A stretch of 64,000 nucleotides of DNA from Solenopsis invicta (Eukaryota; Arthropoda; Insecta; Hymenoptera; Formicidae): NCBI RefSeq assembly GCF_016802725.1, contig NC_052664.1:11558016-11622015 (forward strand), written 5' to 3'. The notes under the pieces were generated by a model that was given only the letters and a program-made list of their open reading frames with translations, made no database searches and was not told the origin of the DNA. The position numbers were made by a program, and so were the translations under genes. Positions 48,333-61,596 of this stretch are shown here, piece by piece (position 1 is the stretch's first letter; each line of letters starts with the position of its first letter).

Positions 48333-50688
48333 TTGTAGCTCAAACCCCGATAGTCGTAGACTAGAATATCAAAAGACGGGTGTCGAAATATTTAAGGCAA
48401 AGGCAGATAACATGCGTTTTTTTAAAATTACATTAACATTACTTTGATATAAATATTAAAATTTCTAATTTATGCAAAGTTCTTAAGAGAAACGTGCAAA
48501 CTAATGCATTTTATTAATAAAAATCTCTAAAATGTAAATCCAACTTTAGTATTAACGAAAAAGTAAAAAGTAGGAAAATATGGGAAAAAATGAGATATGA
48601 TATAAATTGAATATACAGGTCACAATTTTTTTTTTTTTAACACCAATAAATAACGCAATAAATAAAGAGTAAATTTATTCATTTTTATGAATTGAACGAA
48701 ATGAAATTAAATATAATTTATATCTTTACAGTACAATGGCACATAAAAATAAAATAACATTATTGTACGTGGATAATAAATAAACATAAAAATTAAATTT
48801 TAAATCATTAAATTATTATGTAAAATAAACATTATGTAAAATAAGCATTGTTATTTATAATTAGGACAAAAACATTATTTGTGTTTGTATTTGAGTAATC
48901 TAAAAAAAAATGTTTGTTTATCTATATAAATAATATAAAATAAAAACCATTGCATATGAGAAATCGAGTTAAAGTCTGAATAGTTTATAAAATATATATG
49001 TGTATACTTATAAATATATAAAGTTGTTACGTGTTTCTTGAACTATTCTTTATTCATAAAGAAATTATTTTGAGCTCGTGAAAACATAGTGATAATGCAA
49101 TATCTCCAGGAGCAATAAAAATAAATAAGTATTTGTATCGAAGAAAGCTGTTGCCGCATAAAGTTCGCTGATCATTATAACATATTTTGCAACAACTGCC
49201 AGCAATTGCCACCTGAGTGCCTTCTTTAAAAAGTAAACTCCTATGTCTTATTTAGTAGCCCATTTCATTGTTTGATGAAGTTGCGGTTACACAAGAAGCA
49301 TTTATATTTTATGATATACTGGAAGTAAAAAATTGATTTATTTGAATATCGTATAGCAAATGCGGAAAGTACAATGTCACATAATGAAAAATATTGCCTA
49401 AAATATATTTGGGATATCCATAAGTAGATTTTTTACATCTCATCTCAATGTGTCTTGAATCTCGATAACATCGCACATTGGTCTTGATAGCTGTCGTGTG
49501 CGACTACAACAACACGCGCGACGAAACTGTCAATTAGAAGTGTAAATTCTTTACTGCGCGCTCGTGGCCGTTATGTAATAGCAGGATACACCTGATTAAA
49601 TTTCTGCCGCTATCACGCACACCTGCCGCCCGATTTAAGATCCCTCGCGAGGAAGAAGCTTGGCGGTTCGAGAGAATACAACTACCATGATATTTTCCCT
49701 CCTAGCGCAATTTCACATCCTACGACGACCAAGTTGCTGTCCTTTATCCGCCGGAACGACGCTGAAGTGCGTGCGCGCGTGTATGTGTGTGCGTCCCATT
49801 CTTTTCTTCTTTGGAATATCTTAAAAATCTGTAATCAGTTTTTTTAAGAGTTGTGAGAGGTGTCTCGGCGGAGAAGAATTATGTTAATCAAGTTGTTTCA
49901 AGCAAGTAACGTAAACACAGATTAAAATACCAAATTCAATTAATTTGATATATTGTTTCAAATCGATTCGTAATTTAATACCAAATACGATTATCATTGA
50001 GAATTAGACGTTTAATGAAGTTATTTGAAATCATATAGTAAAAATTAATACCTATAATGTAATAATGTTAAGAAACGATAATTCGGTTAATCTCTCTTTT
50101 CATTAATTTTAAACGTATATATTGTCTTTAAAAATTTAACAATTTTATAATAACATTCCAAATTGAGATTGTGTCTTTAACCTTTTTTTTATTTAAAATA
50201 ATTGGAATAATTCTGGGTGACTAACAGATTTCTCTTGCTTCGAGATAGAGCACATACAATTTACAATATTAATACAAACACAAGAGCTCATTCCCCCGAA
50301 AATGATTATTAATATGACGAATATTTCGAGAACAACTTCGCTGGAACAGACTTTATTTCGTTTTATGTTATCACTTCCGAGTCCCTATTCTATACCTTTT
50401 AACGACAGTTGTCCTCCGGGCCGGACAACCCTAGACCCAGCTTATGAAATGAAAGGAAATTCTGTTCAATGGATCGTGTAAGGCGACGAAGCGACGCGCG
50501 ATGCGAAAGCGTGCCTCTCGTTCTCGCATACGCCAAACGTGTACACAATCTAGCAAAATTATCACTGCCGACGTTTCGCGGCAAGAAAGTTACTCCGTCC
50601 GGGGCTAACGATAATTAAGCAGTCCACTCGACATAATAATACGGGCAATTTACTTGAGAAACGCGCGAGCGCGGGGAAATTACGATGC

Positions 50689-50710
50689 GCCGTCGCCGTC
50701 GCCGTCGCCG
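50689..50710. repeat. GCCGTC x 3.7 hexamer repeat
   Basis: Three perfect GCCGTC units and a partial GCCG. Confidence 0.9.
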
Positions 50711-51147
50711 AGCACCTACGTCGGGCAGGGGAGGGCAGGAGGGAAATTAACGAAATTCCGTTTGCTCGTGCCGGCGCGATACAACGCCTCTCGCCTCGTG
50801 GGGTCGATAGGGTAGGTACCGGCGAGGATGCGAGAGAGGCGGCGAGTCAACTTCCGTCTTTCTCATTCTCTCGCTCTCTCCTCCTCTCTGTTTGCCGCCG
50901 AAGGCAGTTATTACGGCGTTATTTCAACCCCTCCGGCTACCTTCCCTCGGCACATTGCGGTATTAAATTCCCATATTGTCACGCTACGCGACCCCGGCGA
51001 AGTGCAATCGCGAACGCACAGCGGTGGCGGATACTGTAATTTTTATCGATGGACCGGTGTGTGCGCTCTAACGCGAAAAAAAAAACGAATTTTATGAAAT
51101 GACGCGTTCAATAGCACAGAGCACTCCAGAACCACGAGGGTTCATAC

Positions 51148-51168
51148 GTGTGTGTGTGTGTGTGTGTG
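51148..51168. repeat. TG microsatellite
   Basis: Uninterrupted GT repeat of about 21 bp, followed by TATAGATATAGATATT and, 60 bases on, a TA repeat (51232-51246). Confidence 0.9.
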
Positions 51169-51276
51169 GGTATAGATATAGATATTCATATATTTTATAC
51201 ATGATACATGTACGCGTACATATATTGTATGTATATATATATATATGCGTTCGTATATGCTAGGGGTGGCTGGCTG

Positions 51277-51306
51277 TTGCCCTACGGGCAGTTGCCCTAC
51301 GGGCAG
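51277..51306. repeat. TTGCCCTACGGGCAG x 2, palindromic unit
   Basis: A 15-bp unit is repeated exactly twice. Each unit contains the inverted pair TGCCC / GGGCA around TAC, so the array can form two consecutive small hairpins. A degenerate third unit (TTGGTCCAC) may follow. Confidence 0.85.
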
Positions 51307-52158
51307 TTGGTCCACGTCCGTTGTTTGCACGTCTTTCTTTCGCGCTCGCGGCGAATACACGACACGCGGAGTAATACAACTCAATCCGTTAAGGTTACAG
51401 GGAGTAAATCAATTACAGTACCGCGTACGAGACCCCTGTTAACGGAAAGCGCTTTGAAGCCATGTCGGTGTAATGCATTCGGAAATGAATTACCGAGCCA
51501 GTGTTATCCGCGGGGCATACACAGGACGCTCTCTCCTGATCAGGCGCGGGTCCTGTGGAGAGTGCCTCGCCTCTAGAAGCGTCAGGTACAACTTGTATAA
51601 TATCATTAGCTTATTTGCATTCACAGCCGTGACAGCTCGCCCGATCCTAGGAATCGACTTTCCGCCAAATTGGATTACCTTACAGTTACGTTGCTGGAAA
51701 TTTTATGATTCATTTGTTTCTTAACGTTATTACGGACTACGCTCGCAACCGTGAGTGAAAGAAGATGCAGTTGAATACTGGAGATACTTGCGGCGCAAGT
51801 TGAATATAATCGGGAGTAAGCGAAGATTTTATCTTCCCCGCGCGACAAATTTCCTTCCTTCCCACCGCTTTTATTCACCGCGTGACCCATATGTCTATAT
51901 TATTTGTGTACCCATGTTTCGCGGTTATTACTTCGCACGTCGCGCACGCATATACTTCGCGCGATACATATGAGCGGAGCTGGGCGAGGCAATAAAAATG
52001 CAAAACTTACATCGTCTTTGCTGTGGCACAATAGCTTACTGCATTTCTGAAAATAATGTATGACGTTTATCGACTTCCCGTCCGAGGCAGTTTGCAAAAA
52101 TATCAGATGTGCCAACGTGACAAACGATACCGAAGCGCTTATGTAAGTTTATCTTTTG

Positions 52159-52162
<4 letters not shown>

Positions 52163-52211
<49 letters not shown>
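52163..52211. repeat. Long CT microsatellite
   Basis: (CT)21 uninterrupted, then CACTCTC. The longest pure dinucleotide run in the window apart from the TG array. Confidence 0.97.
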
Positions 52212-52870
52212 GCACGCATATCAGTGTATTAAATTTTCAGGCCGCTGCACTTCATGAGAGTAAAAATAATTACAAAATGTAAAGCCGATCAATATTATAT
52301 GTATATCTATATTTTTATCTTGCATTGATAATCTTGCATCATGTATATCACGTGTATCTGCTGTAATGAAAAAATATGATCGTACGCGGGACGATTGGAT
52401 AAAGTACAATCATATTTTCATGTTACTGTTAAATCTGTTTTTTGCTATAAACTCTGTTATTCAATATTCAGCAATTTATTTGTCTCTTAAAATCGAAACA
52501 CGTAGAGTCCTTAATGGCTTAAATTCATAGTTACGATTGTATATTCTCTCGTATAAATGCCAATTACAAGGGCTGTTAACAAATCAGAATTATCTGAGAT
52601 TCGGTATCTTGCATTTTAAATTCTGCGCGACGTGTATCCCAGTATCAAAGCGACTTGGTTAAAAAAAAGCGCAAAAAAATGCCGATCGAGCTCTTCCGTC
52701 GGTACGGGCGGTTTACAGAAATCTCCGGTTTCAAGCTTAGGGAAGTTTAGAGGAATCTATACACGTCGGCAGTCGCGCAAGTTCTACCCGATGTTCGCAA
52801 CCCTTGTTTGGCAAGCCGTTCCGTGATCAGGTTTATCCTACGCGCGCGAAATCGATGCAGACACTCCGAC

Positions 52871-52898
52871 AGAAAGAGAGGGAGAGAGAGAGAGAGAG
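52871..52898. repeat. GA microsatellite
   Basis: AGAAAGAGAGGGA(GA)n; about 28 bp. Confidence 0.9.
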
Positions 52899-53436
52899 GC
52901 AGTGAGTGGGATCGGTAGGGCGCTGGTTTTGGGGGATTTCTAGTCCGCTTGAATTAATTGCATCGCAACGAGAAGCCCTGTAAACGAATGCGTAGCACGC
53001 ACGTTGAGCAATTTATGCGATTGCTCGTGGCCGTTGAGTTCTCCTAGTTGAACGCGGCATGCAGCATTCGCGCACAATAGGAAAAATCTTTTATAATTTT
53101 GCCCTTTCTTCCGATTCTGCTATTGATGACTTTGCAAAGTGCAGCAGAGAAAGAGAGAGCCACGTTGATAGACATCTCGCGCTTATCAAATTTTGGCTAA
53201 TACACTTTTAATTTTTTTTTTTTTTTTTCCATTTATGCATGTAGATATAAACAATCTAGTTAGTCTCATTTTAACAACATAATATTTAGTAAAGGGAATC
53301 AAACTCCAAGACAGGCAGTTTATATGATTATGACGTAAATTAATTTCACATTTATTTTCACTACACAAGCAGGACAATTTTGATTCACCCTTATCAGTCG
53401 GAGCTAATTTGACAATCATGTTATCTAGTATCGTTA

Positions 53437-53615
53437 CACACAGAAGACAAGTTGTTAACTTGATTAAATTGCTTCATTTCAAGTGTTTACGTATTTAAGT
53501 TAAATGTATAAATGCTTAAACTGAAGTTCAAATATTTTATGCATCCAAGTTAAATGGAGAAATTTAATCGAATTGAAAATAAATGTTTAGTCCATTTAAC
53601 AACTTTTTCTCAGTG
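53437..53615. mobile_element. Diverged foldback element
   Basis: The left end CACACAGAAGACAAGTTGTTAA is mirrored at the right by TTAACAACTTTTTCTCAGTG (53596-53615) with a two-base gap. Further in, ATTTAAGTTAAATGTATAAATG corresponds weakly to the complement of the region near 53540-53560. The CACAGAA terminus recalls the ends of 12566-12793 and 19062-19570. About 180 bp, non-coding, no clear target-site duplication. Confidence 0.5.
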
Positions 53616-54040
53616 CAACAACTAATTTATCTTTTTATTGAAACTGATAAATGTTCATAATTTCTTGAACAATTGCGCATATAATATCTTATTACGATAC
53701 AGTTATGCGTACAAAACTTAACCAACAATGTGTTAGCATACTTAGAAGTTTATATAATCTAAAATATATTTTATCTTATTGTAATTTTATGTGTAAAAAT
53801 TCTAAATATGGTTGCACTCTCCTTACAAATTCGTCCTTTTAAACACGCCTTTCCCGCGTGAGAATAAATTAATCTATTCTTCATGTTCCTTTTCAATTGA
53901 AGTAATAGGTAGGTTTATTTTCGTATTACTTCCTTCCCGACTCCGCCAAACTGAACGCGCCGCGCTGTTTTGTTCGTGCAGGTGATTAGGCGTAATAAGC
54001 TCGGAATGATCGTTTCGTCGTTCGTAAAATAATCCACCTG

Positions 54041-54059
54041 GCCGCCGCCGCCGCCGCCG
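54041..54059. repeat. GCC trinucleotide repeat
   Basis: Six perfect GCC units. Confidence 0.95.
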
Positions 54060-54533
54060 ATCAACGGGAGGCTTTCGTTCGCTTCGGCGGTACTGCGATT
54101 CCGATGGGATCGCTTAACCAAATCATCCTGCAAATGGAGGTGCCTCGCGTGGGCGAGTCGAAACCGACGTGACAGCCTGACGGTCGGTACGACACTATAC
54201 TTTCGCAATTACCTATGTTAATTACGTGGTTTTAACTCGCTCGCACTATCCGACATCGGGCCTCCCTCGTGCTCGTCCCTCATCCCTTTCTGTTCTTCGT
54301 TAAAACCGCGCGTGTGCACACACGTACGCACCCGCGTACACACCCACCGCCGCCGTATCTCTTTCCCGGCCGCGTTGTTCCTCTTCCCCTCTGTGTACCC
54401 ATCGAGTTCACGTACGTACGTAATCGCGTAGGTTTACATCCCTTCGTGTGCATCACAGGCTCTGATTCGTAGCCTCGCGATTACGGCGGTTAATCGAGCG
54501 ATTCGTTTACTACGCGCACAACCCCGTTTCAGG

Positions 54534-54767
54534 ATGGAAGCTACCGCTACTGCGTTATGTGGACACAGTGCTTCTCGATCGATCACGGTCCGATTCCGCG
54601 AAGCGGCTTTACAGCTTAATAACTTAGTGCTTTGGGCTTATCAATTTTTGGATGGTCGCTTTCGTGAATTGGCGCGGGAACCTAATCCTACTTTGAGGTA
54701 TTCGGGATCCGCGATTTTACGAATTAATTCTGCAATGTATCGTTCACGCTGTTGTTTTACGCGCTAA
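54534..54767 (+). other. 77-codon ATG frame, coding status doubtful
   Basis: The frame starts at an ATG just after TTTCAG (a possible 3' splice site) and encodes an amphipathic stretch around residues 24-40 followed by an acidic/arginine segment. TTGAG/GTATTC at about 54694-54703 could serve as a weak 5' splice site. Codon choice is not strongly skewed. No domain recognised. Frames of this size are frequent by chance in this window. Confidence 0.12.
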
Positions 54768-54802
54768 AGCGAAATTTCCAGAAAGTGTTAATTAGTGAAG
54801 GA

Positions 54803-55085
54803 AGAGGTGGTATCATTGTGGCCATCCATTTACATTTTATACAACTTTATTAATTACCAATATTTTTAATTGAAAACTTGACGATTATGTTCATCAAACT
54901 GTTCTTTGACAGAGTTTATACTCAAAGTTATGACATATTTGTTATATTGAATATTATTTATAAAAATGTAGCGATACTGTATAATGAGTCGAAGAGGAAC
55001 AAGCGTAATATGGTCCACTATAAGATTAAGTTGAAAAAATTGGTTTTAATTTAAAAACACAGTATTTTATTATAAAATTATATAT
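54803..55085 (+). repeat. Dispersed repeat, family B copy 2
   Basis: Same-orientation homologue of 16574-16850: TTTACATTTTAT, ACGATTATGTTCATCAAA, ATGACATATTTGTTAT, TTTATAAAAATGT and CACAGTATTTTATTATAAAATTAT blocks occur in the same order. This copy is slightly shorter near its left end and differs by many substitutions. No terminal inverted repeats or poly-A tail define its class. Confidence 0.5.
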
Positions 55086-58000
55086 TTATTCATATATAAA
55101 TAAAGAGGTAATAACAATTTCCAAACAATATAATGGTATAGATCAATAAACGAATAATTAGAAGGATGTAATAAATATATTATAATTTTATAACACAGTA
55201 TTCAAATACAACAGAAGGATCGTTTCAACTTGACTTAGTCATCTTTAGCTAATAATAATAATTTACATAATTTAAACTTTGAACGAAATATAAACATACG
55301 AAAGTAATGAATGAGTCGAGGTCGTTGGACGCACGTCAGCGTTCTATAATCGCAATATTAGTGAAGCATTCATACTATGTTAGTGGACCATGAAAAAGCA
55401 CATGGAAAATTCAGTTGGCTGCTTAAGTTAGCACACATGTTCCCGATTTTAGAATGAAAAATGACAAGACTTAATTTATGGACTTTGACATTATCGAATT
55501 GTTTCACGAGAAGATACACTATCAAAGACAATACTTTAACTTATCTTTCTGTACCATTCTGAAGAGAAAATATATTGCATGAGTAATTACTAGAATTCGT
55601 CACCTAATAACGGAGATAATACCAGTGGCTATATAATACTTGTACGGCCCATAATACTACTTTCTCCTACATCTATTAATTTTTTAATCCTTAACAAATT
55701 ACAGACGCGGAAGTCCTCGCCCCTGCTAAGTCAATCATTCAGCTTTTCTCGCGCACTCTGGTGACTTTCAGCGAGAGACGCGAGAGAAACACAATTAAAT
55801 TTATTGGCGCCACGTAGAAATGTCACGTCATGATATTTCGCGATATATGGCCCGTAAAGTTATTTCCAGCTTGACTACCGCGCGCGAAATGATCGATGCT
55901 GCGAATGATGTCTCGCGCATTTGAAGCGACAATCTACCAGGCGGGCGGCCGCTTTGATTTCACCACTGCGCGTTGAACTGGTTCCTACCAGGAAATACGG
56001 GCGCGATATAAACGTAGACAGCGCTAAAGACGGCTGTGGGAAACTTTTCGGTCGATAGTCATTACCGGTGCAGACAGGCATCGTGTGCAATCGTGAGACC
56101 AAACTAGGCTCGCCGCCGCGCACGAAGCAGCCGCGCTTCGCTCGTTCCGGTCTTGCGAATATGCCCGACGATACTTTTCTCTGATGTGGAATAACTCTTT
56201 TTTCGTCGACAAATTATATGACGAATTATGTGACTGTCCGCGCCGCGCGGTTCTTGCTCGCGCGCTCGCTCGCTCTCTCTTTCTTTCTCTCTGTATTTTT
56301 TTTACCCTCCTGTCTCTGCCGAGTCACTGCCGTGAATTGGATCGCACGGTAAACTCACGGATTCGCACGAGCGAATTGGCGAGGAGGAAAAGCGTCTAAA
56401 TAAGTACGTACGTACATTTTTAAGTAATTTTCTATGTCCGTTAACGCGGCTGACGCGCGAGACAGGCAGCGTGAAGCGCGCGCGACGGCGACGACGCGTT
56501 TTGCATAGAAAAACTTGGGTACCGACTGGAAGTAATCTCGCCAGTTTCGCACTCCGGAAGACGGTGACACGTCGCGTTTGCCACTGTGCCGTTGTAATTT
56601 CACGGTTGAGTACGGCCGCAGGGACCGAGTCGTGGGCGCGACTTGCGATCAATGACACGTCCTCAGCCGAGTGTTATAAGGCTGTATGATTTAAATTTAA
56701 AGCGCAGTACTGAAATATTGCGCGACTCTAGACTCTCGCCATGCACCATATACTCGCGCGAGAAATCAGAACGATGATTCACTGTACGATGTATATTCAT
56801 TGGATCGAATTGAGTTGCGTCGGAAAAAATGACGCCTGCAATTTTGTATCGTTAAGAAAATTTTCTTGATCATTGGTAATTGATCGATCGTTCATTCAGA
56901 AACGTTCAGCGCTCTCGCGATCGGTCGTAAACATGATGTATGAGGCGCTAACACGAGCCAGGGATCCACGAGTGCGCGGAGGCTTTAAAAATCTAATCTG
57001 CCGGGAAGTTAAGGCCCTTTATGTTTAAAGTGTCTCGGCTCTCCATTGTGAGCGCCCGCCCGGTTTCTCACTCGAAAATAGCCAGCCACCGTTGTGCATG
57101 GCGTGTAATATGGTACGAAGGAGATAAGGACGACATGTATGTCGACGAGTCACACAAGATAAGCTGAAGAACCAGGACGGTTACCGTGGGGGAACTTCCT
57201 CATTTCTCAACCCCTTCCGCACTTATCGTCCTGGTTATGTGCCATTTCCATACACCTAATGGCGCACCGCGAATAGCGAAACAGCATTTCGTTTTAATGG
57301 GGAACGGTGTACACACGTACACACTCTCACACACCGTCGCTGTACGAGGGGACTTTTGGCAAGTTCCCGTCGTGTCGTCGTCATCGTCCAAACTTCCTCT
57401 TCGTTAAGTACTTTGGCAACACGTCCTTGAGAGTTTTTGCCGACGACGGGGTTAAGCGCCCGTGCATACACCCTGGGAAAATTTACATGCCTCGGTTGCA
57501 AGTAATTTTAGTTCTTAGCGGTCTACAATATTGAGTACTGACCTGACGCGGTTCGACCTTGAATGGAACAAGTGAGCGTGTGTTCATGCATGATAATAAG
57601 CTCACTGGCGATTAAGCGTACGTTACATTTAGAAATATTAAATTTCAGAAAAGTGTCGCGTCAAATACACTTTGTGAATATTGATAACTTGCAAATTTGT
57701 ATTCAATATTATATATATAATGTGTTTATAAATTACATATATAAGTAATAATACACCACAATAATTTAGAAAAATAAGTTAATTTTTACAAAATGTTTTT
57801 CATTCGTCACATTTCTAAAATATAAAATCTTAAATATATTTTACATTATATATATAGGTCAATTCCTATTAAGAAAGAGAGATGTTAACAAGAAATTATA
57901 TAAATTATTTAAAGCGAAATAAGATAAATGTAAAATAACTGAAATTATGATATATTTATGATAATACTTGCAAGAGTCACTTATTTTAAGCGATTTAATT

Positions 58001-59961
58001 AAATCTGTTAAAATAGATGGAAGAAAAATCTTGTTAAAATGGATATATTCTTTATACATGTATCAGCTTTACTTAAGTGCATTATATTTCAAATTTTATC
58101 TTCGCTATTTTAAATGCTCTGAATTACTCATATGTCCCGCACACAGGAATACATTTAAATATTTTATTTAATTCTAAAATATTGTACATGGAGAAGATGA
58201 CATGATTCAAGCAGTCAATTTAAAGCATCAAGTTTGTAAGAAATTGTAATTATCAGCGCGATTAGTTATGCATAATATTGTTAATTAACAGCACTTCTTG
58301 ATTAAGCGAAAGCTCGTGGATCTTACATGTAATACCGAGTTCGAAGAAGAAGACGTGTTGTTTATGAAAAGAGACCTTTCGCTTTTCCAATTAGAAATTC
58401 ATCACGTCGTGTTTCCTCGAGAATAAACCGGGCTCTCTTGGGAAGGATGCTCCTCGGGGAAATATGTGTTGGAATAAGTCTACCGATACTGCGTCGCCTA
58501 CGATAACCTATCTGCGGGTTGAACGCAAATAACGTTAGAATTCATGGGTACGTCCATTTCGTAGCGAGTTAATGCTTCAATGTTACAATGCATAATTTTC
58601 TTCGCCGCTGGACAGTCAAAATATTTGCGCTCTGCAAGAATATTACGTCTAAAGTCCTATAACTTCGGTTTATTCTACACCTTAACATACTCGGAGTCCT
58701 TTCACTTATCGCGGGCTTGTCTTCCTTGCCTCGTTTTTATTATGCGTTAATCAATTTTGCGTTTTTGCTCGTACACCTAACACTGAAATCATCTCGAGAT
58801 CGTTTCCTATATTAGCCCCGTTATTACGCCTGCAATTAATTTTCTCGCTCTTTAACGTTGGCGTCGAGATAAAGTTTTTCACGTCGAGTCTAGGAACATT
58901 AAGCTTTTTTTAGTTATATCTCCTTACTCTACGAGAGAATATTTCTTTTTCCTAAATGTTATGTGCAGGGAAGACATAAATTGTGTCAAAGAATTTTAAC
59001 ATTTATTATCTATTACATTGCTTCTTATCTTTACGGTCTAATCTCTTGATATGATCATAAATAATATCCTATTTGCAGTTTTATGCAATTTGGAGAATCT
59101 GTGTTTCGTCTTTTCGACTTATTTTTACTTGGAATCAATTATTCAAACGATTGAATTTAGAAAATATATTTAGAAATACATAAAACGCAAACACGTAGAA
59201 CACAGAACTCGATTAGGAATCGAAGTTGAAGTGAAATGTAAAAGAGTTACGGGCAATTTGCGACAATTAAAAATACCAACCGCACTTTGGCCCAAGTTTT
59301 CTAGATTTCATTGCGTTTTAATCGCAATCGAGAAAGAAACTTATTTTGTTCGGATTTCGAGAAATCATGAACATTGATCTATTAAAGCCGCTCTTGGTGC
59401 ACAGGTTAAGTACTTTCGATTGCAGATCGGAGCGATCCTTCTCTCCCCGCCGTGCGTCGTTCCCATTGATGAGGGAATTAAATTCGATCCGTCACATTTA
59501 TCAACGAGCGATTATGGTAATCTTCAAAGACGTAATAACAACGCAAGCATACACGACTGCAGATATTTGCGATTACATTCTGAAACTTGTATTCGGGAGT
59601 GGCTGCTGCTGCACCCACGGATGCACGCTCCGATGGCTGCATCCGCGATGCATCGTTACCGCCTGCTTTAAATCGGCACCGTTGTACGCCAAGCCTTGTA
59701 GCATTCGGTATCGTTAATCCCGCGTCTTTCGGTCCGTACGATTGATCAGATTAGATATCGTTATCGGATAATTACTACTCTTCCATTAATTGCACATTAA
59801 TGCATCGCGTTTTCGGAGCGAGCGCAGTTTAATCTGTATGGATTCGCGTTACGGGCGATAAATAGGCGAATTGAAATACGATATTCTTCTTACGCTTCAG
59901 TTACGAGAAATTTCCGATAAGTAATCTCGTCAAAATTGAAATAACACTGGACATTTAAAGC
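55086..59961. other. Non-coding stretch
   Basis: 55090-55720 is AT-rich. 55730-56690 is CpG-rich with a pyrimidine run near 56270-56330. 56700-57560 is mixed unique sequence. 57640-58200 is AT-rich. 58300-58900 is mixed. 58910-59340 is AT-rich. 59340-59740 holds overlapping plus frames (59346-59717, 59420-59671) with cysteine- and histidine-containing ends but no recognised motif. Confidence 0.5.
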
Positions 59962-60080
59962 TTGAATTTTTCTACCGCATCGCAGGTGTGTGTATTTTAT
60001 TTCTCTTATATGTTATACAAATATTAATATAATATTTATATATTCCGTCGTAAAAATTGATCTAATTTTTTTTATACATC
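59962..60080 (+). repeat. Diverged repeat pair member 1
   Basis: TTTTTCTACCGCATCGCAGG-T-TGT-TATT followed by an AT-rich segment and ATATATTCCGTCGTAAAAATTGA corresponds in order to 61896-62030. A gap of several bases lies in the AT-rich middle. Confidence 0.4.
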
Positions 60081-60717
60081 CAAAAGTTTAGAGTATGATG
60101 ATACGCTGGTGGTGGAAATACATTAACATTTGTTTATTCATTTAAAAAAAAATGCAATTCTAGATTTTCTTTATAACTGCATTTCGCAGTTTTTTTCGAT
60201 TTTAAGTCTTTCAATATTTTTAAACAAAAGCGATTTTTGAGGTATCATCATATTCTGAATTTTCTCGCGAATCGCGTCGTTAAAATTTTATGATCGCGCA
60301 GCATGCCGTACATATTCATGACTTATGCGTTTGCCACAGCCTCGATTTTGCGACGGCACGTTTCGGTCAAGCACTGAATGTGATTAATTCTGCCGTTTGT
60401 TCGTCAAAAATCACGGAGTTTCGAGTAATTCGGCCGTCGAATTAATGGAGATTATTTGGCATTTATTTAAATAAATATACACTTGCCTCCCGGAATTTAT
60501 AGCCACTGAATTTAACATTTTAATTTGCGATTTGCAATTCGCAATTTATTATCGTCATTGCACAACAAATAGTATAAATAATAAAAGAAATGTATATAAA
60601 TTAATCAAGAGATTGCCACGCAAGGCGTAAAATTGTTCTAGTAACATTATAATATTAAAAGCTTGCACAATGTATTTGACGTGTAGTATTTTATACATTT
60701 AATGTGTATTTTTTCAA

Positions 60718-60737
60718 GGGAGGGTGGAGGGAGGGGG
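60718..60737 (+). other. G-quadruplex motif
   Basis: GGGAGGGTGGAGGGAGGGGG: four G3+ tracts with loops of 1, 4 and 1 bases, a canonical intramolecular G-quadruplex pattern in otherwise AT-rich flanks. Confidence 0.85.
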
Positions 60738-61052
60738 ATTTCATGACGCGTACTTTTGCTCGCGGACATCGCTACGCGCGCGATGCTGCACACCGGGCAG
60801 TAGAGGAAGATGTAATTAAAATAATCCCGACGAATTAAAGCGTAATTATGGGCGGGTTATTCACTTGAAGTACCGGTTGTGATTCCCGCTACGACAGTTA
60901 ATTAGCAATTGCGTGCACGTAACGCACATAATTCCGACTTTACGACCGATTCCCGGAGGCGATCTTCTACGCGCTCTTTTGTTTGTACTCGGTGCACCGA
61001 TATTCTCCCCCGTTTTCGTCCTAAAATATCATTGATCGCGTGGCACGGCGAT

Positions 61053-61085
61053 GCGTCGCGTCGCGTCGCGCCGCGCCGCGCCGCG
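61053..61085. repeat. Pentamer array: GCGTC x 3 then GCGCC x 3
   Basis: Three exact GCGTC units pass directly into three exact GCGCC units and a terminal GCG. One substitution separates the two sub-arrays. Confidence 0.92.
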
Positions 61086-61249
61086 TATGCAGATCCCATC
61101 GAGTTTTAATGCGCGATTAATTAATCGAGTGACGCGAAATAAACGCTCCGCGTTGAAATTCTATCTCGACTGTCGGCGTAGCAAAACGTGACGTTGAGCG
61201 AACCATCCTTTTCCACTCGAGTCACATAATTGAACGGACTAAATCCATC

Positions 61250-61287
61250 TCCTCTCTCTCTCTCTCTTTCTCTCTCTCTCCCTCCCC
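61250..61287. repeat. CT microsatellite
   Basis: CT repeat with a TTT interruption; continues into a pyrimidine-rich tract to about 61345. Confidence 0.9.
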
Positions 61288-61596
61288 CGTCTTTCTCTTT
61301 TTCCTTCTCTCTTCCTCCGCCTGTCTCGCTCTCTCCCTGCGGACCTCACCCTGCTTCATTCGTCCCTTTCCTTCGTTAGGCCCTTTACCGTTTCTCTCTT
61401 CGTGTGTCCCCGTTTAACGTCAGTTTGAATCGGGTGTAGTTAATTGACGTCTACTGTCGAAAGAAATGTATTCGGTAACCGTTAAACGAATTCCGTTTTT
61501 CAGCCCTTCCCTCGTCCTCATTTCACTGTCTCTTCTCTTTGCGGAATGGAATGACGATGAGGAGAGCGGTTCCGGTGACGAGTGGGAGCGAGACGC

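Larger units (their letters stand above)
44591..51140. other. Long non-coding stretch, mostly AT-rich
   Basis: 44640-44850 is AT-rich. 44880-45300 is CpG-rich. 45300-45920 is AT-rich with a 115-codon minus frame (45307-45654) of low-complexity Ile/Leu/Asn/Lys composition. 46000-46390 is CpG-rich. 46400-47560 is AT-rich with a weak hairpin at 46444-46509. 47570-48200 is CpG-rich. 48420-49060 is extremely AT-rich. 49490-49780 and 50390-51100 are CpG-rich. No gene recognised. Confidence 0.5.
51310..54800. other. Non-coding stretch
   Basis: 51310-52140 is CpG-rich. 52210-52640 is AT-rich. 52640-53060 is mixed with a GA run. 53212-53228 is a 17-base T run. 53620-53900 is AT-rich. 53930-54780 is CpG-rich and holds the small frame 54534-54767. 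No gene recognised with confidence. Confidence 0.5.

Noticed and set aside
49895..50010. Segment sharing TTAATCAAGTTG with the foldback at 53437-53615
   Set aside because: The match is only about 13 bases and no terminal repeats are present.
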